Below, piece by piece: positions 11,503 through 41,150 of a stretch of DNA of 64,000 nucleotides; position 1 is the stretch's first letter; each line of letters opens with the position of its first letter. The notes under the pieces are model-generated. The model did not search any database and was not told the DNA's origin. It worked only from the letters and a program-made list of their open reading frames with translations. Origin of the DNA: Solen grandis (taxonomy: Eukaryota; Mollusca; Bivalvia; Adapedonta; Solenidae); contig CM037791.1 of NCBI GenBank assembly GCA_021229015.1, positions 1,302,001-1,366,000 of the forward strand, read 5' to 3'. A program made the position numbers and the translations under genes.

Positions 11503-12429
11503 AAACCTATATTAAGAAATTCTATTTCATATTACATATCACATGAATGATTCAATTTACTAATCATACATGCGAAGTATGCAATTGCAATTTTGCAATT
11601 GTTTATAAATTTGTATAATGACTTGACGTTAACAAGCACGCGGCCGGGCAGTACTATTTACAAAAAAAAATGACGTCTATGGACAAATGATTCTTGGTCC
11701 TGTTTTCGAATTTGCAAAAGTTCATAGTAAAAATCATTATTTTAATTGTTGAACTTTATTTTTGCATGTATGCTGCAAGTTTATACATATCATGATAAAA
11801 ATATATGAATCTCTGGAAATTGTATTTATTATTATTATTATTATTATGTATGCCTTATATGAACTTCATCATTTGCGGCATTTTCAGCGTCGATATGCTT
11901 TATGTGGTATATGCAAGAATGAAAGAATACCCAGCTAAAAAAAAAACAATAAAAAAACAACAACACAAGATCTGGATCCTTTACCACCTATACAATTATA
12001 TTTCACTGATATGTGATAATTTTAGCATTCCCACGATTTTTTTTTTTTCCACAGTATATAATCCATTGTAAATGTACAGTTTACATAGAGGTGTTAAATA
12101 AAGTCAAAATTTAATGCGCTTATGGGGCTCTCAGAGAGACATTGATGAAATATGTTTGGATTGTCTCCCTTGCACTTGCTAGAGGGTCCTGTTGCACTAA
12201 GATGCTTATCAGCATGATACTGAACAGGTCAGTCTTAATTGCTGACTCACAGTTCCCAACACAGGGAGATTTCATATGCACATTTGATACTGACTCATGC
12301 AGAACACAGGACGATATAGTCAGTTGGCTATAGTTGAATCTACAGTAACTTAGAATATTGAGTGTATTTACATCATAATATTATAAATTGGAGACATTTT
12401 CATTGTGTATAAAATATAGGAGTTTTTAA
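11503..12429. other. intergenic DNA with (TTA)n tract
   Basis: Contains a (TTA)n microsatellite at about 11824-11847. A weak open frame at 12142-12333 has no recognisable protein features. Nothing else supported. Confidence 0.5.
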
Positions 12430-12753
12430 TTGTGCAACATGGGGAAACATAAAGTTAGAAGGAGTAATAAACATAACAGGGCAAGGAAAATTTCGCAATT
12501 TAAGCCTGGACATGTAAAATACGAAATTCGCCGTAAGTTCACTGACTTACATGATACCGAGCACTTTGAACCAATTGTGCGACTAAGTCAGTCTGAAGCC
12601 ACCGATGTTAGGCGTATAACTACAAACGGCCATCAAAGTGATGGTCATAGTGGAACTTTACCCTACAAACTTCGACCAAAACCTGAAAATGAGATGGCGT
12701 ATGAAGAAATCGGAGAACGTGATGGATGTATTGTTGTACATCTTAAAATTTAA
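12430..12753 (+). pseudogene. possible Mutator-like transposase N-terminal relic
   Basis: A 107-codon frame opens, after an alternative upstream Met, with MGKHKVRRSNKHNRARKISQ, a strongly basic start. I associate this type of start with the large Mutator-like transposase-domain proteins common in mollusc and cnidarian genomes. It ends in EIGERDGCIVVHLKI. The downstream frame at 12813-13013 carries the compatible next segment (RLCIKLSIRCQSCNFQSE), so the ORF appears frameshifted. Identification is from memory of the family style, not a search; confidence is limited. Confidence 0.4.
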
Positions 12754-12812
12754 GAGTACTTATATCTGCGGTCCATCAGCAGCACTGCTTAAATTCGTCA
12801 ATTTCCCTGAAA

Positions 12813-13013
12813 ATGGAAAGACGGCAAAGACTGTGCATCAAATTGTCTATTCGCTGCCAGAGCTGCAACTTCCAAAGCGAGGCCATCGAAATATCAGGCA
12901 TAAGAAGGCTCGATACTGCTGAACTGAATGAGCGTCTTGCTCTTCCTGTGGCGAAATCCTGCATGGCGTTGGACGAGTCACGTGTGCTTTCAGTCGGCAT
13001 TGATGGGGATTAA
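12813..13013 (+). pseudogene. continuation of possible Mutator-like relic
   Basis: A 66-codon frame, shifted relative to 12430-12753. It contains a CxxC (RCQSCNFQSE) of the kind seen in the zinc-binding part of Mutator-like transposase proteins, then LNERLALPVAKSCMALDESR. Ends at a stop; no catalytic DDE core is visible downstream, so only an N-terminal remnant remains. Confidence 0.35.
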
Positions 13014-13379
13014 AGTATTTGAGAGTGTAATAAAAGTAAGGCGAAATGCACTACATATAAACATGTTTCAGTCACACGGAGGCGGTGAAACAGACTACAG
13101 ATGTTAAAAACGTTCCGCCAGCAACAGCTAGTTCTCAGTGTGCATCTAAGAGAGAGAAGTGTTTTGATAAAACAACTATATATTTATTAAAAAAATATCA
13201 TTCAATCCGAAGACTTTGTTGATGTTGCGTGAATATAAAGCATATCTTTCAGCTAGTTGTCAACTCAACAAAGCAGTGTGCGTTTTTCCCTAACACAAGT
13301 ACATGTATAGATATTTTCTACCAATGAAAACCGTTAGAATATTCATATGGTGTTATCTTACATCATGATCCGTACAAGC

Positions 13380-13617
13380 TTGTCAAAAGTGAGGGTAGAC
13401 AGCTTCGCCGAAAAAAGTGAACTGGCAGAAGAAGTCGAGGAAAGGCACAATGCTTGAAAACCAGGACTACTTAATTCGAGTATTATCCATGTACGGAAAG
13501 ACCAGTGCAGATTCCCAGACAGACAACGCCTACCCATACCGACCACAGGGTGGCGGTGAGAAGTCAATGCAAAGTTGCCATTCGAATCTGTGGCCACAAT
13601 TAGTGTACAACTGGTGA
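13380..13617 (+). pseudogene. coding-like remnant, unassigned
   Basis: Two overlapping + frames give VRVDSFAEKSELAEEVEE and then, after a frameshift, QDYLIRVLSMYGKTSADSQT followed by DNAYPYRPQGGGEKS. The amino-acid make-up is protein-like and the shift resembles decay. It lies 370 bp beyond the possible Mutator-like relic and may belong to it. No domain recognised. Confidence 0.3.
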
Positions 13618-13639
13618 AGATGCCATATTGCAGAACGTG

Positions 13640-13760
13640 TCACGTGATAATACAAGCACCTACCTCATATGCTAAACACCAGTAACATTTCTTACGACTT
13701 TGGTACCGAACCCATGACCTCCCGCTCCCTAGGTGGAAGATCAATCCACTTCGTCTGACG
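13640..13760 (-). mobile_element. degenerate SINE head
   Basis: ACGACTTTGGTACCGAACCC and ATGACCTCCCGCTCCC resemble the head region of SINE family 1 in reverse orientation (compare 31060-31140). The body is missing. Confidence 0.45.
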
Positions 13761-14400
13761 TTAATTAATACCAACTTGTCGGTGTGTTATCGTTTATTCA
13801 AAACTATGTCTCAAAATGCTAATGTATATCATCATGTGATAAGAAAGAACTTGTTTAACTTTTGATGATTTACATAGAATAAAACTTTCTTTTTCTATCT
13901 ATCTCTCTCACTTGTCCGTATCCATCCAATTACTTGGGTATTCGTTGCCATATCCATACAGATTTTACAGAAATATCTATATTTTTTTATCATTTTATTG
14001 ATTCAAGTAGACATGTTTATCGTACATTATGTTAAATGCCACGTAAATATTTGCCCCTATACATCATGTGCATAGGTGCTTCCATTTATCATGTTTATGG
14101 CGGCCCCCATCGTATTGAAGGATCCCCAGACATAAATCAAAGTCCTCCTAATGGCCGCTAATGTTTTTCACAGTAATATAGCCAATTATAAATTATGTTT
14201 AACATCCAAATATATTGCTTACTCACGCACTTTATTACGAGTACAATATATCAAATATATAAGTTAAATATAATTCAGTCGTTGTCTGACTTTTACTTTT
14301 TTCATTTATGGTTCGGATTTACCAAAATAAATTAACGGGGGTCATTACTGAAAGGCATTACCCCTCCGGTGATGGGCGTCGCGGCGTAAGGGGCCTCTGC

Positions 14401-14420
14401 ACCCCCCCCCCCCCCCCCCC
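14401..14420. repeat. poly-C tract
   Basis: Twenty C residues followed directly by a short A-rich run; a likely slippage and assembly problem site. Confidence 0.95.
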
Positions 14421-14736
14421 CACAAAAAAAAAAATATGCTGCTAGCATGGTACATACGCATTTCGGGAGATATATATACATGTATATATTTTTTTTAAAT
14501 GAAAATGAATCTAAGCCTTTTCTTTCATCTTTTATTGTAATGGCTAGCAATCATTTTCTGGTTATTATGGTCATATAATTTAGACCACATCTGAAAAGAC
14601 ATCATCGGAAAAGACAGTGGATGAATACAAGGGAGCGAATAGGCCCCTTAGTTATTTTAAGTGCCCAGTGCATAGCAGCGATAAACGGGAGACAAGTTTC
14701 TGGGTAGAACCAGTAATGGATACTACGAGTTTCCCA

Positions 14737-14838
14737 TCAAAGGGGTTTGACATGAAAGGTTAGTCATATATCACTATATATGATATATTATATAAAGTGA
14801 TATATGACAAAACTTTCGTGTCAGACCCCTTTGGTTCC
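14737..14838. repeat. long inverted repeat (hairpin)
   Basis: The left arm (about 14737-14775) includes CAAAGGGGTTTGACATGAAA and GTCATATATCACT. The right arm (about 14799-14838) is the near-complement, with AGTGATATATGAC and GTGTCAGACCCCTTTGG. The loop is about 23 bp of TA-rich sequence. It is probably the remains of a foldback or MITE element. Confidence 0.7.
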
Positions 14839-14849
14839 CATAGCAACAC

Positions 14850-15000
14850 AGTTTTGCCGAGTGCCAGGCAAGGATGCATCTGGTACCAATTTTATACGTC
14901 TTTGGTTTGACGGAGGAAAGTCCCCCGGCTGGGATTCGAATCCCAGACCTCCCGAACGCAAAGCGGACGCTCTACCATTGAGTTATTGTGCCTTATGTAA
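14850..15000 (-). mobile_element. tRNA-derived SINE head (family 3)
   Basis: The - strand reads GGCACAATAACTCAATGGTA then GAGCG, an A-box-like start, and GGGATTCGAATCCCA, a B box with its T stem. The anticodon stem does not pair well and there is no matching acceptor stem, so I call a SINE head rather than a tRNA gene. Confidence 0.6.
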
Positions 15001-15722
15001 TTTTATAATTTTAAGTTAACCATCTTATTAAATAACTGTTTTGTAATTATCTTTGGTTACAGTTGTCACAAAAAAACTAACGAGACACTAATGTTATTGA
15101 AAAAAATAGTTAAACTGTGCATCTACCCTGCAGAATACTAAAAACAAGATGATTTAGCTTTTAACCAAAATACGTATCACTTTTAACTATTTCCAAAACA
15201 AAATCGGCAATTTTAAATACCTGAACGTTCATCAACTTTGAAGTTAAATAGACGGCTTTTAATGCAAAATTTAAAAGATATACATATAGAGAAAAAAAAG
15301 TCCAATTTAGTAGTTGTTTTTAGTTGGCTAACTGTTTTTTACTTATCCATTGTTTAATCACTGTTAACACTCCTGATAGGGAGCAATGTTAAACACACAG
15401 ATAAACATCTTTTTTCTATGAATTTTCACCCACAGGACATCACGCTATATTGTTTTTAGCCAAAATGCAATTTTTAGACGGCGGCCAGCCGTCTTTAGTA
15501 GATGGAAATTGAAAAAAGGCCTTGTTGATTTGCATATTTTCCACGCCAAATTTAACTGTACCTCTTCGCGCTTAGTGCGTATCCATGCAATGCGATTCTG
15601 AACTAACGAATACGAATGGAATATGTTACACAGACGATTAAAACATAACCGTAACCGCTTTTAATTTTTTATTGTTTGTTCACATGTTGTTGTTTTTTTG
15701 TTTTTTGTTTTTTTTTGTTTTT

Positions 15723-15755
<33 letters not shown>

Positions 15756-16395
15756 TTTTCACCATTATTTTACACTGGAAACACCCATTTTAAGGGTGAA
15801 AAAAATATCCGTGACATTTATTAATCAGAACATCAACCCATTTTACATACATGAAGATCTACTCCTGTAAAAAGAAAAAGTAGCGCTCCCCATTAGAAAC
15901 TCCAATGTATGTAGTTAACCTAAAGGAGCTCACACATAATTTTGCATGATGGCAAATTTGGTTCCTCCCAGAGCATTTCTTAACTTTGAAATAGGAAGGT
16001 AAACATTCGAGATTCTTAAATAATTCAAATATCTTTTTTAATTTCTACACACACTCGACAACAGATAGAATGCTTACATCAGGTTCACTAGTAATGAAGA
16101 AAGGGAATGACATAATTAGGTATGCAACTTATGAATGAAATAAGGTCCATGACCCTAACACAGGATTATCATGTTACAAACATAGGGCGATTTCAACTGG
16201 CTCTTTTGCAATTATAGTTGCAGGAAAGCGTGTGGAGTTTTTGGCGTTATATAACATTTGTCTCAATCACTACTGAAACGCTGGGTTTAGAATGAAAGCT
16301 ACTTCATGTTTATCCCGCCGCCGTCTCTCAGCGCATTGGGCACTTTGATTTGATAAAGCCCTAGCTGTAGATGAAAATTGTTTGTTGTTTTTTTT
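15001..16395. other. intergenic DNA with (TTG)n tract
   Basis: A T-rich and (TTG)n microsatellite lies at about 15685-15756. No gene, element or RNA recognised in the remainder. Confidence 0.55.
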
Positions 16396-16590
16396 AAATT
16401 TATTTATTTTACGTCGATTAGGAAACAAGTTCTTATAACTTATACTAGTCCCTCTCGACGGTTCCTAGGTTGGACCAGTACTTTGCGCCTGGGAAGATCG
16501 TGAAGAATTCTTGCCTCCAACGGGGTTCGAACCCACAACCTTCGGATCCGTAATCCGATACGTTACCACTGCACCACGGCGCCCTTAGTG
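16396..16590 (-). mobile_element. tRNA-Arg(ACG)-like SINE head (family 4)
   Basis: On the - strand the sequence begins GGGCGCCGTGGTGCAGTGGT. It has a perfectly paired TCGGA/TCCGA anticodon stem around TTACGGA (anticodon ACG) and a GTGGGTTCGAACCCCGT T arm. The 3' acceptor strand does not pair with GGGCGCC, and a body containing ACTGGTCCAACCTAGGAACC follows. A degenerate relative lies at 19715-19850. Confidence 0.65.
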
Positions 16591-16599
16591 TGGGAGAAA

Positions 16600-17960
16600 T
16601 TGTTTATCTGAGCAATTTTTTTTAAAATAGGAGCCTATGCTTTTCTCTTTTCACAACATCTGTCTTTGGTACCTGAAATAGTTTTATCTAATAATAGCTT
16701 TTAGTAATTGCCTAATCATCTTCAACTGTTAGTGAAGTCAATATAGACTATTGAAGGTCAGTCGGCAATGGCAGCCGATATATAACTGATACCGGACAAA
16801 TGTATGCCAGTCAATTACATGTTGTGAAAATGTGTGGTACCAAACACATGTTTAATACACAGCCGTGAACGTCTGCACGGTTGGTCTAGGGTTCATAACC
16901 TCCCCACTATCAGCAGGGGTCAGGCTGGTGGGTATGCAGGTGTTTCAGAATAGGGCCCACGATGGGGATTTCCTCTACACAGCACACATATTCACACATT
17001 ATGTAATAGGAGTTCAAGGATTTTTTTATATTAAATAGCTTATAAAAATGACCCCCCTCCCCCGGTGAATCCGGGCTGGCCTTATTGTAATATATTACCA
17101 AGGCAACGTAAATGAGACTAAACACTTAGTGGCTGCATCATATAAATTTGGCCATGATTCATGGAAATTGATCAACTTCACATCTCTGATTAACATGTTA
17201 TCAATCTGAATCCCATATATAATTCCGACATATAAGAACCTAGATCCGTTATTTGTTTATTTAGGCACTTCACTTAGCCTAATAAAATATGAAGATGCAA
17301 TGACTATAAATAGGTATGTATACAGTAGGTCTACACTTCAAGCAACTTTTTATGTCTTGAAGAGAATCATTTGGAAGAGCTTTTAGTACGCGTGTACATA
17401 AATCATTTTTCGAGGGTGATTAACTTTCGCTTACATCGTGGATGTTTCCCCACAACAATTAGTTCTACGAAAATGGATCAATGAGTCTTTCACGAAGCTA
17501 CATTAGGTAATTCAAATCTCTGAGTCTTCACATTATATGAAACAACGAATATATGGGGCCTCGAATTTAGCCTATTTGACGTTTAGTATAGTACAATACC
17601 AAAAGATTCACCCACCGCGCGGAGGTCAGTGAGTAAAGACGGGAACCAGCCATACAAAACAAAGATTGGGCGGCATAAAGACATTACGACATAATTCTCA
17701 TGGTAATATAGTTTATGTATCATCGTTCTTTTTATTTTGATAAAATCATGAATTAATTGTTTATTTTTTAATTTGATTTCTTCAATTTGCACATGCGTTA
17801 TAAAATATACGCGTTTTATATGTTTTGTAATGTATTTTCGCGACAGGGGAGCCATTTGATTTTTATGGGAATGGACGCACAGATAAGTAGGATGTAATAT
17901 CTAGGAAATTAGTGATGATTACATAATTCGCACCCGATTGCCAATGTTTTCTCACATTTC
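16600..17960. other. intergenic DNA upstream of EZH
   Basis: No convincing gene. A - strand open frame at 17583-17855 has no recognisable features. A promoter for EZH should lie in or near the right part of this stretch, but no core element can be assigned by eye. Confidence 0.4.
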
Positions 17961-17968
17961 CTCTGCAC

Positions 17969-18169
17969 ATGTGTCGCCTTTCTGATTTTGATATTAATGA
18001 AGAATTATCAGAACAAAGTGCTCCGCCATTTGAGGGACTACTAGATAAGTTCCTTAGAAATCGACCTGTGAAATATGACACTATATTACAGCATATTGCA
18101 ACACTGAACCTGGCCAGAATGGCCAAAAAAAGTAATGGATTATGGAAACAAAAAGCTGGTCTTAAATGA
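17969..18169 (+). CDS. small hypothetical ORF upstream of EZH
   Basis: A 66-codon frame (ending GLWKQKAGLK) about 210 bp upstream of the EZH start codon. The composition is protein-like and soluble, with an acidic N-terminal half and a basic C-terminus. There is no signal peptide, membrane segment or known motif. A GT follows at 18160, but no matching in-frame exon was found. It could be a small gene, an upstream exon of a longer transcript or a chance frame. I do not recognise it. Confidence 0.3.
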   Translation: MCRLSDFDINEELSEQSAPPFEGLLDKFLRNRPVKYDTILQHIATLNLARMAKKSNGLWKQKAGLK

Positions 18170-18380
18170 CATTGTTCTGCTACCAGAAGAGGATCTGTAA
18201 TCATCATTATGACATCTATTGATCATGACATGTTTGTCCGAAAATCCTGTTGATATTCGATTTCTGAATATACAAAATGTACAATAGGAGATGAAGTTAG
18301 TTAAATTCATCCTGTGGTAGTGACATTTTTTCTTTTCTTTTGCAGAATGACAACAGTGACCTAAATCTTCCAAAAGAATC

Positions 18381-37378
<18,998 letters not shown>

Positions 37379-37607
37379 GAAAATTATGAGAATTAGTACC
37401 AAGACTTCACTGATAGAACAAATGTTTTGTGTGAAAACTTTGATGTTAAGATCAGATCAAATTTCTAACAATGTTGTGAATCAAGAGTTTAAATAATGTA
37501 GGTATGATGTACAATTTGAGTGTATATTTAGAGACTGGAGATGGTTTTAATGTTTGATTAAGACAAAAAGACATGTTAGGTGAATATGATATTGTACAAT
37601 CTAATGG

Positions 37608-37613
37608 AATAAA
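37608..37613 (+). terminator. EZH poly(A) signal candidate
   Basis: AATAAA 230 bp after the EZH stop codon, in AT-rich 3' UTR. A second AATAAA at 38465-38470 is a distal alternative. Confidence 0.6.
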
Positions 37614-37849
37614 AAGAATTTTAATTGATTGGATATAAGTCAGTTTAATGAAGAACTATTTTTAATTTTAATTAAAATATTACCATATTTTATTATTGTT
37701 ATTCACTATTTTTGAAGTTAACATAACTTAATCAGACAGACAATGTTAAGGGAAAAGTGCTTTATGTGTTTCACCTCATTATCTTTTCATATGGTTGTTC
37801 TTCACTATTTTTGAAACATATTTGATGGATTTTTGTATATCTCATCATC

Positions 37850-38170
37850 TTTTTATTCATTCAATCATCATCGTTATCATCATCATGTATCATTAGTAAC
37901 ATCCACATTTGTCATTAATTATCTAAATAATGCACCAGTTACCATGAGTTGGTGTATATAATCATTTCAAATTCATCATCAAACTATTGCTGGACAAACT
38001 ACATTCTCATAGCTTCTTGCTGTGTAACCTACAATACTGCCTTTTTACTGCAGCTATCCTACATAAATCATCAACATCACTGGTATCTACACCACAAACA
38101 TCATTTTTAAGACAATTACAATATCATCATCATCATCGTCATCATCTGAGTTAATGTCCTTATCTCACAG
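37850..38170. repeat. imperfect ATC/CAT trinucleotide-rich stretch
   Basis: Clusters of ATCATCATC-type triplets near 37862-37890, 38128-38148 and 38172-38196, in the region between EZH and the convergent Ig gene. Low complexity; no gene. Confidence 0.6.
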
Positions 38171-38847
38171 ATCAATTGCATCACCATCATAATCATCTTG
38201 ACAATAATTTTGTCTTTAAACAGTGCTAGCACATTTTTAAAATTTTCAGCAATTACTTGTTGGTCACTCGGTTTCTCTTATGTTAATTAACGCATATGAG
38301 GGAGAATTAGATTTTGGTCTCTGGTGTAGATCAAATTATCTTCACAGTCGTCTTAAAATAGGCATAAATAGAAACTGGATCTATGTAAAATAAAACCAAA
38401 TCTTATATGAATGTCATTCTTTTAACATCCATGGACTGAAAACATGTGTTTTGAATTGGAGGTGAATAAAATAGAAACAAAATGTTTTGTTTTTTGTTGT
38501 ATTTTTTTCATACTAAATATGTTTTTAGATTTTTTTAATCTGTATTAATAATCATTCAAAATTTGGATAAAGAATAGCGACTGTAAGTGTTGTATCTACA
38601 ATTACAAACACACAGTGACATTCATTTTTTGTTTGAGTCATTAAATGCAGGAATCAGATTTTTATGCTCCATTTTACAAATTTAGTGAGTCAAATTGAAA
38701 TTTTGTCAGAAGATCTATATAAGATCATCTCATGACACCCGGGAAAGAGAGTCTAATTCACTATATTTAGTTAACGTAGCTCTTTATAATGGGAAATTAG
38801 ATTCAAAATAGATCTATTCCATTTTGTCAACATAGACAAATATCTAG

Positions 38848-39930
38848 TCAGTTTACAGCATTCATCTCCTCTTCAGTTTCATCGCCCTCAGAATCTCGGT
38901 CCCCCAAGTCCAAAACACGCGCCGCATTGTTCTTATTCAAAAAGTCGTCTGCGTCACCCTTCAACAATGGCATGTCGTCTTGGAGAAAATCGACACCCGG
39001 TTCTACTGGTATTCCTAATGATTTCTTCATGTAATCCAATTCGGATTCATATTTCTTCGTCTTCATGTCAAGCAATTTTGAAATTAAATTTACAAATATT
39101 ACCACAATTAAGCAAACAGCGGTTATAAGACCAAAGGATTCCCATTTATTGTTTTTGGCAAAGATATGAATTTGTTTATACAAAGAAGGCTTTGGGTCAA
39201 TGATTACTTTATATCTCGCTGTTCTCCATTTCCGTTCAGTGCCTTTATCAGAAACCTCGCAAATCCAAATTCCCGCCTGATTTTCATCTGCAGCAGACGT
39301 CATTTTATCTGCGGATTTATCAATGGCGGGCTTTTCCATTACCACTTTATCGTCTTTCATCCACGATCGCTTAGATCCTGGAAATAACTTACCCAGTTCA
39401 ATACTGTTACAAGAAAGGCTAAATGAGTCTCCAATTGTCACATGTTTCCAAATTTCTCCAACGACAACAGAATAAACAGCGACTACTATGTGATGCTGAG
39501 AGTTTAACTCGATTTGACAATGGTAGATGCCGCTGTCGTCTGGAACAAGATTCTGGATGGTGAGACTGTTGATGCCGTACATCATTCTAGAAGATTGGAT
39601 GGCGAAATTCTTCCCATTGTGTTTCCATCTAACTTCAGAAAATGGATGTTCGGACAAAAGTTTTTTAGTTACCTTATTCCTACATCCTAGAGTCATTTTG
39701 TCCATAGGCTTTATATCGAGAGCTGAATGCATTGTTGAAAGATGATCCTCTATCAGAGCTTTTGTTTCCTTTGATAATGGAATGAATGTTTCTCTTTTAG
39801 ACACAGAATGAACATAATTTTGCTCCGTCAATTTATCCCGGATGCTAATTTGTACTAACCGCATTGCATCGGTATTGAGGATAAACGAAAAATATAGAGT
39901 TGCATATAATAAGCAAACGTTCAGCGCCAT
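38848..39930 (-). CDS. two-Ig-domain type I membrane protein, intronless
   Basis: A continuous 360-codon frame. I start at the ATG at 39930 (AAGATGG, good Kozak) rather than the in-frame ATG 10 codons upstream (poor context). Residues 1-22 form a hydrophobic signal peptide. Ig 1 has Cys83, Trp102, DDSGIYHC with Cys138; Ig 2 has Cys174, Trp190, GIWIC with Cys224. One membrane span (~266-287, FGLITAVCLIVVIFVNLI) is followed by a basic stop-transfer KTKK and an acidic ~70-residue tail (DDMPLLKGDADDF, EGDETEEEM). It is presumably a cell-surface recognition or adhesion protein; no orthologue is recognised. Convergent with EZH, about 1.5 kb apart. Lack of introns is unusual for an Ig protein and could reflect retroposition of an older gene. 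Confidence 0.88.
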   Translation of the reverse strand: MALNVCLLYATLYFSFILNTDAMRLVQISIRDKLTEQNYVHSVSKRETFIPLSKETKALIEDHLSTMHSALDIKPMDKMTLGCRNKVTKKLLSEHPFSEVRWKHNGKNFAIQSSRMMYGINSLTIQNLVPDDSGIYHCQIELNSQHHIVVAVYSVVVGEIWKHVTIGDSFSLSCNSIELGKLFPGSKRSWMKDDKVVMEKPAIDKSADKMTSAADENQAGIWICEVSDKGTERKWRTARYKVIIDPKPSLYKQIHIFAKNNKWESFGLITAVCLIVVIFVNLISKLLDMKTKKYESELDYMKKSLGIPVEPGVDFLQDDMPLLKGDADDFLNKNNAARVLDLGDRDSEGDETEEEMNAVN

Positions 39931-39948
39931 CTTGTAAGTTGTTCTATG

Positions 39949-39994
39949 ATTTGCATACATTTGACGTCACTAGTATGATGTGTATATGACGTCA
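39949..39994 (-). promoter_or_regulatory. paired CRE palindromes plus octamer upstream of the Ig gene
   Basis: Two perfect TGACGTCA sites (39962-39969 and 39987-39994, 25 bp apart start to start) and an ATGCAAAT octamer (complement at 39949-39956) lie within 65 bp upstream of the chosen start codon. CRE sites bind CREB/ATF factors and the octamer binds POU factors. Function is inferred from motif identity only. Confidence 0.55.
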
Positions 39995-41080
39995 GTTACC
40001 ACGGAATTTTCCTTTCAATCAGATCTACATCTAACCGTTATTTCGCTCAAGTATTTATCGATGCTAAAAATTAAATCTATAGATCTTATTTCATAGATTT
40101 AGATCTACTTTTATAGAGTATGAAGCCACCCTAATTGAGATGAAGAATGGGGTGGTATGATTATCATTGTGCCTGAAAGCTAGAATGCGCCCTATTAATC
40201 CTCCAACGTAATGAGATAAATTTCTTAGCCTAGAATACATGCGTAGATCTGTAAAGAAGCTTCGACAGCCGATTTGTTAATTAGAGGGTAAGCTTCACGG
40301 GCGGGAGGCTCCAGGCTGCAAAACACTAGTTACATTAGAGAGAGAAAAAAAAACAAAAAAAAACATGACGCTCAGCATAAAAAAAAATGAGTATTTCAAG
40401 ACTGGTTAGATCTAGATCTAGCTCGATGCCAGAATAATATGACTTGGTTTATAATCCCTCTCCCTCTCTCTCTCTCTCTCTAACTTTCTGTTTCGCTTTC
40501 AAGATGTCCTGTGCTGGCATGGAAATGAAAGGAGTCTTATCTCGGTGCCCTAGTCCTACCGCCCGCTTATGCCCCCCACCACTGAATTATGAATTTCTGG
40601 ATCCCATGCATCGAAAACATACATTACAGGGGGAGATCCAGAAGTTCAGGTTAGGGTGGAAGAGGCGCTATCTTTAAAAAAAATGTAGGCAGTGACAATA
40701 CAAGCGGCGTGCCGTTTAGTCCGAGCCATGAAGAGAGTGTAGGGCGTCCGGGGGAACTACCCCGCGCGTTTTTTTTTTTGTTGTTGTTTTTTTTTTTTTT
40801 TTTTTCATTTTAAGGTTTGAAATAGATCTAGTGCATGAATACATAAGTATGGTCGGGGAATTTTAAAGGGACGCGCGTTGGGTGACACCCACTCCCCCAC
40901 CCACTCAGTGCATTGGGTCGGGACATTGTTAAAGTCACTTCCAAATTTGCGAAAGAACATTCAGATTTATATGTAAAGCAAGAAATGTACGGAGGTCTAG
41001 TAAAGCATGCCCACATTAAAAGTATGAATGACTTATGAACCCTGTAAGTAATTCGGTTATTTTGAAGGTCACCAGGCCCC
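39995..41080. other. intergenic DNA upstream of the Ig gene
   Basis: Contains a (CT)n tract at about 40457-40483 and poly-T tracts at 40770-40806. Several AGATCT-rich words occur near 40020-40110 and 40410-40425. No gene recognised. Confidence 0.5.
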
Positions 41081-41084
41081 AGTG

Positions 41085-41150
41085 GTAACAAGCGTGTTCA
41101 AAGTCCTGCGTACCCGAGGTTCAGGGTTCGAACCCCATTTGAGTATTTCT
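41085..41150 (+). mobile_element. tRNA-like SINE head fragment
   Basis: GGCCCCAGTGGTAACAAGCG followed by GGGTTCGAACCCC gives A-box-like and B-box sequences at the right spacing. No folded acceptor stem, so a SINE head rather than a tRNA. Confidence 0.45.

Noticed and set aside
14920..15000. tRNA gene on the - strand
   Set aside because: B box and T arm are good, but the anticodon stem pairs poorly and no acceptor stem is formed.
16500..16580. tRNA-Arg(ACG) gene on the - strand
   Set aside because: Anticodon and T arms fold well, but the acceptor 3' strand does not pair with GGGCGCC and a SINE body follows, so it is a SINE head.
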